Positions 51,571 through 64,000 of a stretch of DNA of 64,000 nt are shown one piece after another (positions within the stretch are counted from its first letter, which is position 1; each line of letters begins with the position of its first letter). Position numbers and translations under genes: made by a program. Origin of the DNA: Rhopalosiphum padi (taxonomy: Eukaryota; Arthropoda; Insecta; Hemiptera; Aphididae). The notes under the pieces were generated by a model. That model was not told where the DNA came from and made no database searches. It saw only the letters and a program-made list of their open reading frames with translations. The DNA is taken from the NCBI RefSeq assembly GCF_020882245.1, contig NC_083597.1, positions 25,398,652-25,462,651 on the forward strand. Reading direction: 5' to 3'.

Positions 51571-53219
51571 TTTTCACCGACCTACAGTGTTTTATAATAC
51601 CTATAGGTGGTAATGTGTATACGTCATAATAACATAATGTAAGCACACTACAACGGTAACATTATATTTTCATTTTCAAACATGACGTGATCGATATAAT
51701 ATAATAATAACGTTATGACGTCTATTTTTCGGCATAATTGATTTTAAATATTTAACTACGTCTAAGTCATTTATTTTTAAGCAATACACAACTATATTAT
51801 TTTGTTGTTAATTTGTGATTATTGATTTATAACCTCAACATTTAAATTTAACGCAATAGGTATCGTATATTAACATAATATGTTAATAATATACAATTAT
51901 ATTGCAAAAGTATTTCATGATATTGTGTCTAGAATAATATACATACTAATATTATGTACCTAATAATATATTGTGTATTAAGAATAATGATACAACTAAT
52001 AATTTTATAGTAAAACGTAACTTTCGTGATTGTTATTTTTATTAGCTTGAAAATAATATTTGGAAAACTAGTGTACTTACTCATAAATCATCGTCTTTTT
52101 AAAGCAACGTTATTATTACATTTCAAAAAAAAAAAAAAATGCTCATCATTGCTTTTGAAAGGCAACCATCTTATGATAACTGTATCATATTTCAACCTTT
52201 AATATTTTATATTTATGTTATTTTTTTTTTCGTTCATAATATTTTTATTTTATACTTAAATGCATTGAAATTTTATAATTTTGGCAAAACGTAACTAGAT
52301 TATAAGGCACTTAAATTAATAACTTCTTAATTTTAGTATTTTTCTCATTTCAAAATGTTAACCGATTAAACGTGCGGTCTCTTTCATTCGTTTTACAGCA
52401 ATATTACACGTGTCTCGTATAAAAGAAACTCTTTTGTAATCACAATAAAACAATTTAATGAATTTTATTCACATCATACCTCCAATTTATTTTCAACACT
52501 TTTCATTTCTACACGCTTACACACTTTGTAATTAAAAATTATACAATTGCATTTAGTAGTATTTTAACTTTTTATTTAATTAATTAACCGTTTTAGCATA
52601 TTAAATGTTTTTACTAAGTTAAATTGAATTGTATATTATTATAATAGATTACAACATATATGATTTTGAGCATAGAGTAATTTGAATTATTTGTTATTTA
52701 CAAAAAATTAATTTTACAATTTTTTAGATAAGAATAAATTAACATAATGTCGTAGTGTATTGATTATTATGTGTAAAATAAAATTAACATATTTTTAATA
52801 CTCTCTTATTATTGGAACAGCTCTAGCAATTTTCAACGCATAAAATACATTTTTAGTGAATCTCACTTTTTGACTAAGTAATTTTTAAATTGTCTGTATT
52901 AGCATATTTTTAAACTTTAATTTCTCAAGTAGAATCAGAAACTTTTGTTCGGTAGGTAAAAATTGTGATATTTATTTAAAGAAAATATCATAATATAAAA
53001 AATATGTATAAAAATAAAAATACATTGTGGATTATTAATAGTTATTTTACGACTATTTTTCGTGCTGTGGAAAGTTCACGAATTACTTGGATCAATTTAT
53101 TTTGTAAATTACATGGGTTCACTTATAAATGTATTATAACTAATAATATTGTTTATTGTACATAAGTATTTACCTATAAATAACTATCGACTATATTATG
53201 TAATACGTTTCGACAAGAC
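51571..53219. other. AT-rich non-coding stretch
   Basis: Nothing but A/T-rich sequence, with an A run at 52126-52139. No open frame above chance. Confidence 0.55.
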
Positions 53220-53870
53220 TTTTATCTTTTTCATACCGTTGGTATAGGCACGTCCGCTTTTCCGTTAAGTCGTAATTATCATATTCATTTTCTAAAATTT
53301 TTGCATGCGGTAAAAGCATTAAATTTCACGAAATATTGAAACCGTTCATATAACATAGATAATATAATATTATAATACTATTGTGGGTAACGATATTATT
53401 ATTATTCATTGAATTCCGAAATATGCCGTTATGTCTGTATAATATTATGTCGTATTACCAACGTACAACGCAGTGTATATGGCTCGGTGACTTTTCATCG
53501 ACATCCTCGTGATTTTCCGCGTTCTCGCTGGTAAAAAACTACATCATTTTTGTGATTATTATTATTACTATTATCTATTATAGTCGAAGCGGCCGTGCGG
53601 TATTTTAATTCCAGTCCGACGTAAAAAAGACGAACAGCCCCGTCATCGTGTAGCATAGCGGACGTACGTCTCGGTCGTGTCATTCAACGTGGCGTTGGGA
53701 TTTTCATCTCGAAAATAATAATCGGAATTATATAAAGATATCGCGACTAACCGACCGCCGCGGAATCAAAAATTCGCGTGCACGTAACGTTACAGCATCG
53801 TTCCCGCCGCCGCGTACGTGTGTATTATTATTATATATACCTATATATAGGTCATATTACATATGATATA

Positions 53871-53871
<1 letters not shown>

Positions 53872-53925
<54 letters not shown>

Positions 53926-53929
53926 TGTG
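53872..53929. repeat. (GT)n microsatellite, longest in the window
   Basis: About 29 GT units with one TAT interruption near 53919. Confidence 0.95.
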
Positions 53930-54068
53930 CTGCAGTAAACACCGGTATATTATGTACAATACGTATGTATATATACGTTTCCTATGTATATATTATGTAT
54001 AATATACATAAATACACTAAACACGTCGCGCCAGGCGGAGCGCTAAACAAATATTAGAATATATTATA

Positions 54069-54091
54069 CATATATATATATATATATATAA
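54069..54091. repeat. (TA)n microsatellite
   Basis: About eleven TA units. Confidence 0.9.
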
Positions 54092-54253
54092 TAGGTACGT
54101 ATATTATATACATCTCGATAACAAATCCCTTTGATCTTACCGAAGCCAAGCCAACACCGTTATATTATTATTTAGTCGTCGTCGAATAATATATAATATG
54201 TATATATATATCCATATACACGTTATGCTCCTATATATAGACGTGCAGTGATG

Positions 54254-54254
54254 A

Positions 54255-54282
<28 letters not shown>
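54254..54282. repeat. (GT)n microsatellite
   Basis: About fourteen uninterrupted GT units. Confidence 0.95.
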
Positions 54283-54285
<3 letters not shown>

Positions 54286-55343
54286 GCACACTAAAAGGTA
54301 TGTGTACACGCAGAATATCGAATGTGTGGCGATAGTTATTTATGTATATACATTATATAGCTATATACTATAGGTATATTATATAACATATACGTATAGT
54401 GCTGTACGGGAAGAAATCAAATATTCGCCTCGCGTCGTTTGGGGGAGGACGTAATAAAACAATTTGATACGTTCGCGTCCGCTTGTCGCTACCACCGCCG
54501 ACGAATTGTGTTGTTTATCGCATATTATTATTATAATAACGTTATAGTATAATATTATGGTGTATTATTATTATTTAAACACATGTTAATAACGTAGGCG
54601 GCACAGTAGGTAATGGATCGTGGATATAATAATATAGCAAGCGCGGACGAAAAATTAACGAATTTCGAAAAGTTTTCCGTCTAATTATGTTGTTATTATT
54701 ATTATTACGATGGTATACTCTCGTGTTGTGCATCATCTAGATTAAAATATTTTAAACTTTATTTTTGTTTCTACATTATTTATATAAAACGGGGTTATCT
54801 AAGATAAATTATCTACATAATGTTATGTGACAAGTAGTTCGATTTTATTTTTTTTTTTTGTAAAATTTGTTGTTTTATTTATTTTTTTTTTTTTTGAAGG
54901 AGTGAGGTGTTAATTTTTCTAAGCTACTTTTTATAGCCTGTTGTATTTTCACGTATATTAATTGTTTTTAACTACTGTAATAACGCAAAAATAAAATAAA
55001 TTAAAAATAAAAATCAAGCAGAAACGCTAAATAAAGAAGTTACGTGAAAATAACGAACGTGTGTGTATAATAAATCTGAGCATATATCATTACACTATAG
55101 TTATTTTTAGTATTTTTATTATATTGTTTATTCTCTATAAGCACCGACGCGTAATAATCATATTTAAAATTCACATCTTTACGAGTTTAAAAATTTAAAC
55201 TTCTATAATACCAACTGATCCAGCACGGTGCCGCCCGTGACTAATTAAATAAAGCCAGTGGATTTATCTACCCTGTCTTAAACTCCATTAAATGTAAGCC
55301 ACACATATTCATAACAGTCGTTTTAGTGGTTTTTACCAAATAT

Positions 55344-55345
<2 letters not shown>

Positions 55346-55375
<30 letters not shown>
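55346..55375. repeat. (AT)n microsatellite
   Basis: About fifteen AT units. Confidence 0.9.
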
Positions 55376-55377
<2 letters not shown>

Positions 55378-56091
55378 TCTAAAGTTGTATACAATTACAA
55401 GCTGTACTTCGTCAGTGTTAAAATTAATCAATATTTATATTGTTTTCCGTCTTGCTTCAGTTGATGTATATAATAAGTACAAATACTGCACTTATAATGA
55501 ATAATTTTACGATTTTGGCTTTTTAAATCTGAAAATATTTTTCATGTAAACACCAAAAACTTAAGACAGACTCAACAAATGCTAACCCAATATATGCCCA
55601 ATATCGTTTAGATTATAATTTTTCTTTTATGTTAACAATGTCGAGAATAATTCCAAAATTAAGAATTTGATTGAAAATCATAAACGTAATAATTTTAATA
55701 ATATTATAAAATTGTGTTCATAAGTATTTTATTTTAAGATTTGTTTTTTTTCTTTGTACATTTGTAAACAATCTATATCTTCACCAATACAATTATAATG
55801 ATGATATAACCCGTAATCAATTGTAACAATTTAAATAAGCAAAATATATTAAAATATCGTTAGCCACACATGATATACAGTATACACAGATAAAAAAGAG
55901 GAACTATAATTTATAAAATACAAGATTGCCAAAATTATTCTGTTATGATTATTTTATATTTGAAATTATTACTTTAAATAAGTATATCATTGTAAATATA
56001 AGGTACATTTAGGCATACTTATTTAGACATATTTTATTTCGATTTAATTCAAAGTTATGTAGTTTATACAATATACACTCATATATAAATA

Positions 56092-56114
56092 TATTATATA
56101 TATATATATATATA
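56092..56114. repeat. (TA)n microsatellite
   Basis: About eleven TA units, next to shorter TA runs. Confidence 0.85.
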
Positions 56115-59079
56115 CATACGTATTACTACAGAGAAAACTTCTGCTGGTCGATGTATAACACGTTACTAAAAATACTTGGTTGGAGTTGAGTTTAACAAAG
56201 TTTAATGTGGCTTAGCTTAGAAATACAAGTTGACCACTGTACCCAACCAGCCTTTAAATTGCACACAATGGCGTATAATTAAAGTGGCCACACAGAAACA
56301 CATAAATATAATATAACACGACTCTTATTGTATAATGTAGTCGAGAATTGGAATTACGTATACCTAATATGATAATATAATAAAATGATGTGGATTTTGT
56401 GCATTATTCGCGTTCATGTTATTATTATTATTTTTTGTAGAATACGAAAAAAATCATTAATAAATAATGTCGAAAAAAATTAAATAGCTTAAATAAAGTT
56501 TCACGCTGCAACAATTAAAAAGTTCATACATTTTAATTCATAGTCGTGAACATTGTTTAAAATTTAACTTTCGTGAATTAATTAAAGCCAAGTTGTATCT
56601 ACCTCATTATTTCGATTAAAACAAAATGTTAGATACAGCTAACAGGCATAGAATTATTTATATAGTTAGGTACATTAAAATGTGTTAATATGATATTTCC
56701 TTGGCTGTAGTTTGATTTTATTATTATTTTAAAATTTTAAATACTGCAATATTTAATAATTGTAGTGTTAGGAAATTTAGAATATACACTATATGGTTGT
56801 TATCAATATTAATTTTAAACTTATAAAATCAATAAGAATCTAAAATGTTTAAAAACAAACCGTTTGGAAAATTAGTAATATTTAATGGTTATACTATAAT
56901 AAAAATAATACCTACACAATAAATAATATATATGTATATTATACTTGATAAAATATTATATATTGTATTGCGAATTTGATAATAATAAATTATATAGTAT
57001 ATGCGAAGAATAGATATAACAATATCTTATGGTCTAAGTATAGATACGATTTGACATTTAAACAATACTGAAAATTAAACATTTTACTGTACATAATTCT
57101 CTATTTATATACTGTATACATAGTATACATAGTTTTCTATATTTATATGTCAATTATTTACGTTTAAAAAAAATTCTTAAAGCTAGAAATATTCCTACGC
57201 CATTACGTAAATGCTCTAGAAAATATATTCATCCTTATTATCAAAATACATTTTATGACAGCGCATACAGTTCTAGGAAGAATTCATTTAGATTCTTAAA
57301 GAGCATATTTAATTCATATATACTTTTTTATATATTATACTAGTAAAATATTAAACATTTACATAAAGATGAATAAATATGTTTAAAGTAACAAAAATGA
57401 CTTGCAGATAAATACTTAATAATTTAGTTTACTATTAACTAAATAAAAACCATGTTTTATTATAGTCACTCCTATATACACACATTATATTTTAAAAATT
57501 AATGTTTTTAGTTAAAATTATGTAATATTATCATCAGCGATTATTATAACCATTAATAAGAAAAAAAAAATCTTTACCGCATTATATTCAATTAAAATTA
57601 TTATTCGTATAGATTTTCCTTATAATATTATTTAAGCTAAAAACGTATATCGCACAGGCACAGTTTATACTCCTCAGTATAATCTGTTATATCCATAACA
57701 TAGCTTTATTCGCACATTACTGGGATTTAAAATCAAAACATACATAATATTTATTATTAATAGAAAAACAATAAATGCGCAGCTTCGTCCAAAAATTAAA
57801 AAATACGAAAATGTATAAAACGTTTTCTGGAACTCTGTACGGCAAAAGTATTATACAGTCCCCAGTGACCGAATTAATCTAAAATCAATCATGTCTCTGT
57901 CTTGATCCAAGTCTCAGCCTCTCGGGAAAATACGGTCAACTAGTCTCGTTATACGTATGAACGTCTCCATAATAGTATACTATATAGTTTTCATGTTTGA
58001 CATAACATATAATATAGTATAGGTTATGAACGCATAGTTTTTAATTATGTTGAAGTAATTACAAATAGCTGTGTATTTGGTGATTAAAAAATACATATGT
58101 CAGATTTTGTTTAAGACTCTCATATTATTATGCTAATCAAAAGATTTTAGTATTATTATATATTAACGTAATAAAATTACATCATGTGTATATTTTGAAG
58201 AATTATTATTTGGATTCAAATAAATAAATAAATACGATGTAAAAGTAAAAAACTATAATCATACTAAACTTATTTAAAGCTTGACAATACACTAATAATA
58301 AATAATACCAATAATTAGAGCATAATTGAACTATAGTTTTTATGTAGGTAAGGGAATTTTTTTTCCTAGTACCGTATTTTAATAATAATGAAATTTATGT
58401 CGTTATATAAGATAACGACTTATTCGAAACATACGTTTACGTACAATACGAGTATAATAACAATATACGAGTATTTTATGTCGTTTTAAATAAGATTCAA
58501 CAGCTTGTCAAAGTGTTAACTTACTGTACAAAAAAAAAATTTAAGTACATACATACTCATAAATCTGTGTTAAATAGAAGAAAATGTTGTATGAAGGCAC
58601 CTTTAAACATTTTTTCGAATGCAATACGTTCACAATTGTCAGATTTAATAAATACAATAAATATATTATAAATAAATAATGATACACAGTATGTAAAGTT
58701 TGATGTATCCAGAATTGTATACATGTGTTTATTGCGGAAGGCGGAAATATTAGCTTCCAAACGCCACGAAAGAACAATTTGATTCAAACGCAAAACTATC
58801 ATCTGCTGCCGTTTTATATGTTTAAAAAATATTGTAAGAAAATACAGACTTGTGCGACGTCGCTGGCAGACATATATATATTTATATATATTATGATGTG
58901 CAATGTATTATATACATTGTGTATAGGGTACTTATTATATATTGTTGTAGGGAAATGTGAAAATCATGGAACGCCGAAATAACAATAACAAAAGAGCTTT
59001 TTGAGGTTTTTTTTTTAAAAAAAAAAAAAATCACGTGGTTTACGTCATGTTCAATACGAAATATATTATTCCTCCACGA

Positions 59080-59420
59080 CCGGCGACGCTTCACTGCCGC
59101 CTCGAGCTCAAGTCGCGTTTAATAATGACCGTCGACTTACATAATTGAAGTCATTAAATTACCCAAGAGAGCCTGGCGGATCTGTGATTTATTCATTGAC
59201 GAACGACCGGCATAACGCGACATCCGGAATAAATACATTAATTAAGGTGAAAAAAATGTGTCTACTCCCCAATTTTCCCGAACCCCGGGTGTTGGGAATC
59301 GCATCGTGAACGACGACCTCCCGGCTAAAGCGGATACGCGTCGTTACATTTTTTATTTTTTGTCACCGACCAAAAATGTATTAGCGCTCGTCTACAGTAA
59401 AGTTTCTATTACTTTTGTGG
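59080..59420. promoter_or_regulatory. Candidate enhancer with PBC/Hox-type TGATTTAT
   Basis: About 340 bp of sharply higher-GC, non-repetitive sequence. TGATTTAT (59185-59192) fits the PBC/posterior-Hox class, and TTAATTAA (59238-59245) and TTTAATAA words fit homeodomains. The 81-codon frame at 59258-59503 shows no known domain. Of the islands, this has the strongest contrast with its flanks. Confidence 0.4.
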
Positions 59421-62085
59421 GCTGTGACCAACGGACCACTTCATATTATATTATTATGAGAAAGGCGAGTAATTTGAATTTATTCGCTGTTTTGATAATA
59501 TAATATCGATCATAATATTTCTAGCTATGCACGAGCGTATATTAGCAATCGAGTAATGGAGAGAAATAGTATTTGTTATACTTATAATAATATTTCGAGT
59601 TTATATTAATTTTGCATTTTTATATGCCTAAAATATAATATTATATGAACTGTATAATTTATATTATTATAATCTGTCCAAGTCCAATAACTAAAAACAC
59701 AATGATATAATCATATGATAACATGCGTAAACGAATAAAAAGAAAACAATTTGTCTGGATGACTATTTTTAAAATACCATTGACATAACAATCGTTAGGT
59801 TGAACTGAGTTGAAAATCCTTTTTTGTAAAATATACAATGCAGTTCACGTGAAAATGTACAATACTGATGTATTATAATATGTTCAAATAAAACATCCTT
59901 CCATAGTTCCATGAAATTAAAAATACATATTTTAGTGTTTATAATTATTTCGTTGTGCAGTATTTAATGGAGGTTTATGACCTATAATTGATGAAAATAA
60001 ATCAACTAAAAATATAAATAGAAGCAAAAAAAAAAAAACAATAAAAATCTGATTTCAACGGTTTGAAATAGGTATATGTTTTTTTTTTCCGGTTGATCGA
60101 AATAAAAATAATACTTATGAACAATATACTATTCAATGTTTAAACGTAATATTAAAATACCGAATATTTACAATATCATTGGTACTATTTATTAGTATTA
60201 ATTTACCGCATGTATATGAAATCGAACTATAACAGTTATGATTACTATTTTTGAACGTTCAACAATAATTGTAAGTGTATTAATAAACCATTTTCATGTT
60301 GAGCTTACCATAGCAATAATTACGAGTACGACTGATTAAAATGAAACCGCTACATAGCATGCATACTTATATATAGTAACTATACACTATAAAAAATAAA
60401 TATTATCGGACTATTTTGGAACTAAGTACAAAAGTGCAATAAAAACATTGGTTGAAAAAACCAGGCCTATAAAATAAAGTTATATAGTATATTATGATAC
60501 AAACGATAACACAAAACCAACTACAAATTTTCCAAGTTTGGCAAATTAATTTTTAATCTAATTTCAAATGAAATAATTTTCCGTTTTGTCCAAAATAATT
60601 TAACTCCAACTTGAAAGAAATTCTATTAATAAAATAATAACATAAAAAACATTAAAAGATCATATTTTTCTTAAAAAAAAACTTTCTAAGTATTGGATGT
60701 TTGTTATTGTTTAATGTTCTATTTCGTAATATGCATTCAATAATTTAAATGATGTGTATTGATGGAATTTAATATAATATACTATGTATAGTATATATAC
60801 TGTTATTGACAGTTGTACTTATACTGCATTTGTATTGTATTGAGCTGCAGTTGGTAACAATATTAAAGCAATCCTATTGTTGACTAATGTCATTGAATTT
60901 TTTTCGCTTTATTAAAACTTTTTCTCACTGTTTAATTGCGTCCCAAGCTATTAAAATGGATTCGGAAAATCGGCGGCGTAATCAGAAATAACAAAAGGAA
61001 ATCTGCGTGTGATAATCGATTGTAACAAATTCATTCAACCTTTACCAGGCAAAAAAAAAATTCAGTATAGAAGAGGGAGATGTATTTTTTTCCATAAAAA
61101 CCGCTTAATCGTTTCACTGTTGTCAGCTTACATATTAATCAGTAAAACAGGAATAATGATAATGGTAAAAAATACAAATTACAATTTGAAAATTCACAAT
61201 TTATAATCAAACAACCTATAGGCGCATAACACGTGCCATTCCGTCAGACTTGTCGAGCCACCGAACAAAGCATTAGGTTGAGTATAAAGTAAAGTTTAAA
61301 ATATAAGTTGATAAAAAAAAAAAAAAACAATTTTCAATCCAAATGAAAATAAAAATTAAATATTAATATCACCCTTTTACAAATTGAATTTCCAAAAGTA
61401 TTCATGCGTCGAAACGAAGTCATTGATTTTAAAAACGATTGGATATAATATAGAAAATTTTATTTTTATATTATACCTAAACGATATATACATTATACAT
61501 GCCAATTGCAAACCATGTAGCAATGTAGGATTGCTGTTGGCAATAAATAATAAATCATTAATTTTTCGAACTTCTGCTGCTATACCTACATAGGCAGCAT
61601 AATTATTGTATTTAATTAAAAATGTTTTATTGTTGTGGATTCAGTAGATAAAAATTTCAAATAAAAATGTTTTTAGGGTATAAATAACTAATAGTAATTA
61701 TTGATTTTGTATTATTTAAACTTGAAAAAAACCAATCGATTCAATGAAACTTTATTTAGTTGAGTTTCAAACCTACAACATACGTAAAGTAATTCTGTAC
61801 TGAATTTTAATTGTTTAATAATTTACTTGTGTTTATATGTTTCATTATTTACGACAGTATAGAATAGACAATTTTGATAATTATTCGTTACGGTTAATAA
61901 AATAATATTTTTTATACGTATTTCTTGCAAGTACATATTTTCGTATAGTTATCATTAGTTTTAATATTGATATATCATTTTTATAATGTCCCGAAAAATC
62001 AATCTAGTCGAATAGTTCGAATAACCTTTTGATTATTTCTATTTATACACTCACAAATGTGCTCATACCATCGAACATCTACGAA
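59421..62085. other. AT-rich non-coding stretch
   Basis: Small mixed patches at 60940-61060 and 61215-61270. A runs occur at 60026-60038 and 61312-61326. No gene or structured element is supported. Confidence 0.5.
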
Positions 62086-62290
62086 TAGTCTGGCTGCAAA
62101 ATGAGGCCTACATTATATGAAGTGAAATTCTTTTCTCTAAGGGATCCGACGGAATTTCAGTTATTCCATAGGGAGTACAAAAATAATCATCACTCGGGTC
62201 ATCTATGAACACCAAAAGTCTATTATTGAAATCGCTTAAGTTATTTCCACCCCTTTTCGTGCACGTTTGTGCAGTTCTCCACTACTTATT
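62086..62290. promoter_or_regulatory. Candidate cis-regulatory island or short exon
   Basis: About 200 bp of mixed sequence. A 35-codon plus-strand frame (62101-62208) has varied, protein-like residue use with little bias from base composition, but it is short, preceded by an in-frame stop five codons upstream, and matches nothing I know. A conserved non-coding element is the default reading. Confidence 0.28.
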
Positions 62291-62990
62291 GTACTTATAA
62301 TTTATGTACATTTGGTTTGGAGAGAATGAAAAATAAAACGAAATATAATATTATTCTTTATTCTTTTAACATGTTTACGGTACTCCGTTAGACATTTTTC
62401 CTATGAACGAGTAGTGTTATGAAAAGCGAAGTGCTGAAAAACAAATTTAAAATAATTATTTTTCCCTTTTTTTAGACGTAAACTTTAGGGTTCCAACTAG
62501 CCTGGGATTGGAAACCAAGCTCAAAAACGTTTTTTTATGAATGAACGTGGGGGGTGATTACACGTTTTTTCCAGATTCTCGAGTTTATTTTATATTATGT
62601 GATCTCTTATATTATAAATTAAAATGAATATTTTTGTTTTTTAATTTTAGTTCACCGTAAAGTATTTTCACTAATAATATAATTTATATCTAAAAGATTT
62701 AGATGATAAATGTGCAATATATGATGATAGAAAAAAATGTATATTTTTTTACAACTGTCATTTATAAATCAAGTTGAATAAGTTTTTTCAACACTGATTT
62801 AAAAAAAAAATTGAAAATTTGATTTAAACAATTAATATATTTTTTAAAAATATAATTGACTTGATTATTTATACATCGATTAGATGCCTTATATTTTGCC
62901 GTTTATTTGATTTTTTATTCAAAACATTTGATTTAATTTATATTTATTGTCGATTTTTAGTTTTAAATTAATTTTTGTAATTTAAATTTG
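62291..62990. other. AT-rich non-coding stretch
   Basis: A mixed patch at 62475-62585 includes a G-run (62549-62556). The remainder is A/T-rich with no structure seen. Confidence 0.5.
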
Positions 62991-62995
62991 TATAA

Positions 62996-63170
62996 CAGTG
63001 GTTTACAACGTACATTTCGTGGTGTTCTGGTGAACCGTGATCTCTTATAGTAATACCACATACAGAATATTATTATTTGGTATTAAAACAATAATTGAAA
63101 ATCCGAAATACGGCGAAGTCTTATTTTTTATTCACATTTTACCATAAGGAAGGGTTCCAGTGAAAAATCT
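62996..63170 (+). mobile_element. Possible degraded hAT-type end
   Basis: It begins CAGTGGTTTACAACG and continues with GTGGTGTTCTGGTGAACCG, and it ends with GGGTTCCAGTGAAAAATCTC. Both parts recall the conserved ends of hAT MITEs that start CAGTGGTTC and carry GGAACCC/GGGTTCC motifs. A closing CACTG and target duplication are absent, so the call is tentative. Confidence 0.3.
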
Positions 63171-63643
63171 CATTGTTTTATTCAAAATCAATTAGTACTA
63201 TTTTAAGGATATTATAAATTTTAAATTAATCATTAAATGCGTAATTTATGTATGTAAAATAAACAAAATATATTATATTATTGTAATATTTTGAATATTA
63301 GTTATTAAAAGATTTTAAAAAAACAATTTTAAATATTGTAATATACCATGTTTTATTAACAAAGCTTCAAAATTAATTTTTACTATTTGCAATATTTTAT
63401 TTCTTTTATAATATTCTAGTATATAAATTATTACTTTTTCTATAACATAAAAATTGTTTTCTTTGTTATTATATATTCACTATTGTTGGTTAAACGATTG
63501 TTAAATGTTGTTATAAAGCAACGCGTCTCTTAGATTAAATTGATATGTCAACATGTACGACTATATAGTAAGTTATATGTTTACATGGAGTAGGTACATA
63601 TATGTAATATTTATAAAAACTTATCTTATGAAGACGGATTAGT
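63171..63643. other. AT-rich non-coding stretch
   Basis: No feature seen. Confidence 0.55.
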
Positions 63644-63770
63644 ACATTTTAAAATGCTTATAATTTCGAAAATAAAATATCAAAAATGCATTATTATATT
63701 TTATTAAAAAAACTTACGAATGAGCCTGAATAATATTCTTACCTTTAAATTTTATAAAAGGTAAATATTT
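63644..63770 (+). repeat. Dispersed repeat, copy 2
   Basis: The same family as 38980-39090: TTTTAAAATGCTTATAA at the start, ACTTACGAATGAGCCTGAA in the middle, and TTACCTTTAAATTTTATAA at the end, in matching order. This copy lacks the inverted arm found before copy 1, though CATTTTAAAATG at its start is itself a short palindrome. Confidence 0.6.
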
Positions 63771-64000
63771 ACTTTAATATGAAAAATAACAGATTTTTTA
63801 ACTTGAAATGTGCTATATTATGCGTTGACAAGGAAGAGTCAATACATGCGCATACGAAGTTCTTTTGATTAATAATCTAAGTAAGGTACCGTCATGACTC
63901 ATAACAACATAGCACCTATTTTATTTTATATGTCAAACATCTATACACACATATATACACATATATTACACACACATGCATGATACATATATAATATTAT
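63771..64000. other. AT-rich window end
   Basis: No gene is seen. A mixed patch at 63820-63900 and scattered ACACATAT words precede the window edge. Confidence 0.5.

Larger units (their letters stand above)
53220..54660. promoter_or_regulatory. Second GC/CpG-rich island, candidate promoter/5' exon region
   Basis: CpG-rich sequence at 53480-53825 and again at 54420-54510, with (GT)n and (TA)n tracts between, the same texture as the island at 12960-16200. Frames of 60-74 codons through the (GT)n are C/V runs and not genes. It may be a promoter or 5' leader. I cannot fix a start or direction, and no TATA or initiator pairing is convincing. Confidence 0.42.
54661..59079. other. AT-rich non-coding stretch
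   Basis: It starts with T tracts at 54847-54860 and 54882-54895. Small mixed patches occur at 55220-55270 and 57850-57955. The opposite-strand frames at 58541-58982 are compositional. An A/T palindromic block lies at 59008-59030. No gene is seen. Confidence 0.5.

Noticed and set aside
1..64000. CRISPR array, phage or bacterial operon
   Set aside because: No spaced direct repeats with unique spacers, no ribosome binding sites with tandem genes; composition and repeats are those of an animal genome.

Overview
Organism: the window is very AT-rich (long runs of A, T, TA and AAT) and repeatedly uses words such as AATAATATTAT, TAGGTACCTA and CATAGGCGTA. It contains many small inverted-repeat transposons and no operons or dense coding. 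This fits a eukaryotic gene desert or long-intron region of an insect, most likely an aphid (Hemiptera). The organism call is inference from composition and repeat style; nothing here is diagnostic alone.

Coding content: I find no protein-coding gene I can support. Open frames are short, lie in low-complexity or transposon sequence, and show no recognisable domain. No tRNA, rRNA or CRISPR was seen. I compared the sequence by eye with the few conserved insect microRNAs I remember and saw none.

Layout: (1) An AT-rich background fills most of the window. (2) Transposon remnants are identified by structure: a TA-flanked TIR MITE (529-701), a 960-bp element with word arrays at both ends (6359-7318), a probable Helitron 3' end (to 9919), a short MITE (about 14412-14660), a piggyBac-type MITE with exact TTAA sites (29208-29701), a possible hAT element (about 34222-34955), a CATAGGCGTA-bounded element holding a second word-array element (40239-41234 with 40312-40921 inside), a dispersed repeat with copies near 38980 and 63640, and a possible hAT end at 62996. 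(3) Two GC/CpG-rich islands with long (GT)n/(CA)n and (TA)n tracts lie at about 12960-16200 and 53480-54660; they are the best candidates for promoters or 5' exons. (4) About fifteen compact islands (150-550 bp) of mixed, higher-GC, non-repetitive sequence are scattered through the desert. Several hold homeodomain/PBC-type, forkhead, GATA, TCF or E-box words, so cis-regulatory elements are the most reasonable reading.

How it may work together: a plausible picture is the regulatory landscape or long introns of a developmental gene, with CpG-rich start regions, scattered enhancer-like islands and transposons between them. No exon was identified to anchor this, so the target gene is unknown. The most distinctive structural observations are the pair of elements with inverted arrays of short words at their ends, the clean piggyBac MITE, and two precursor-like hairpins (38938-39002 and 44049-44134).
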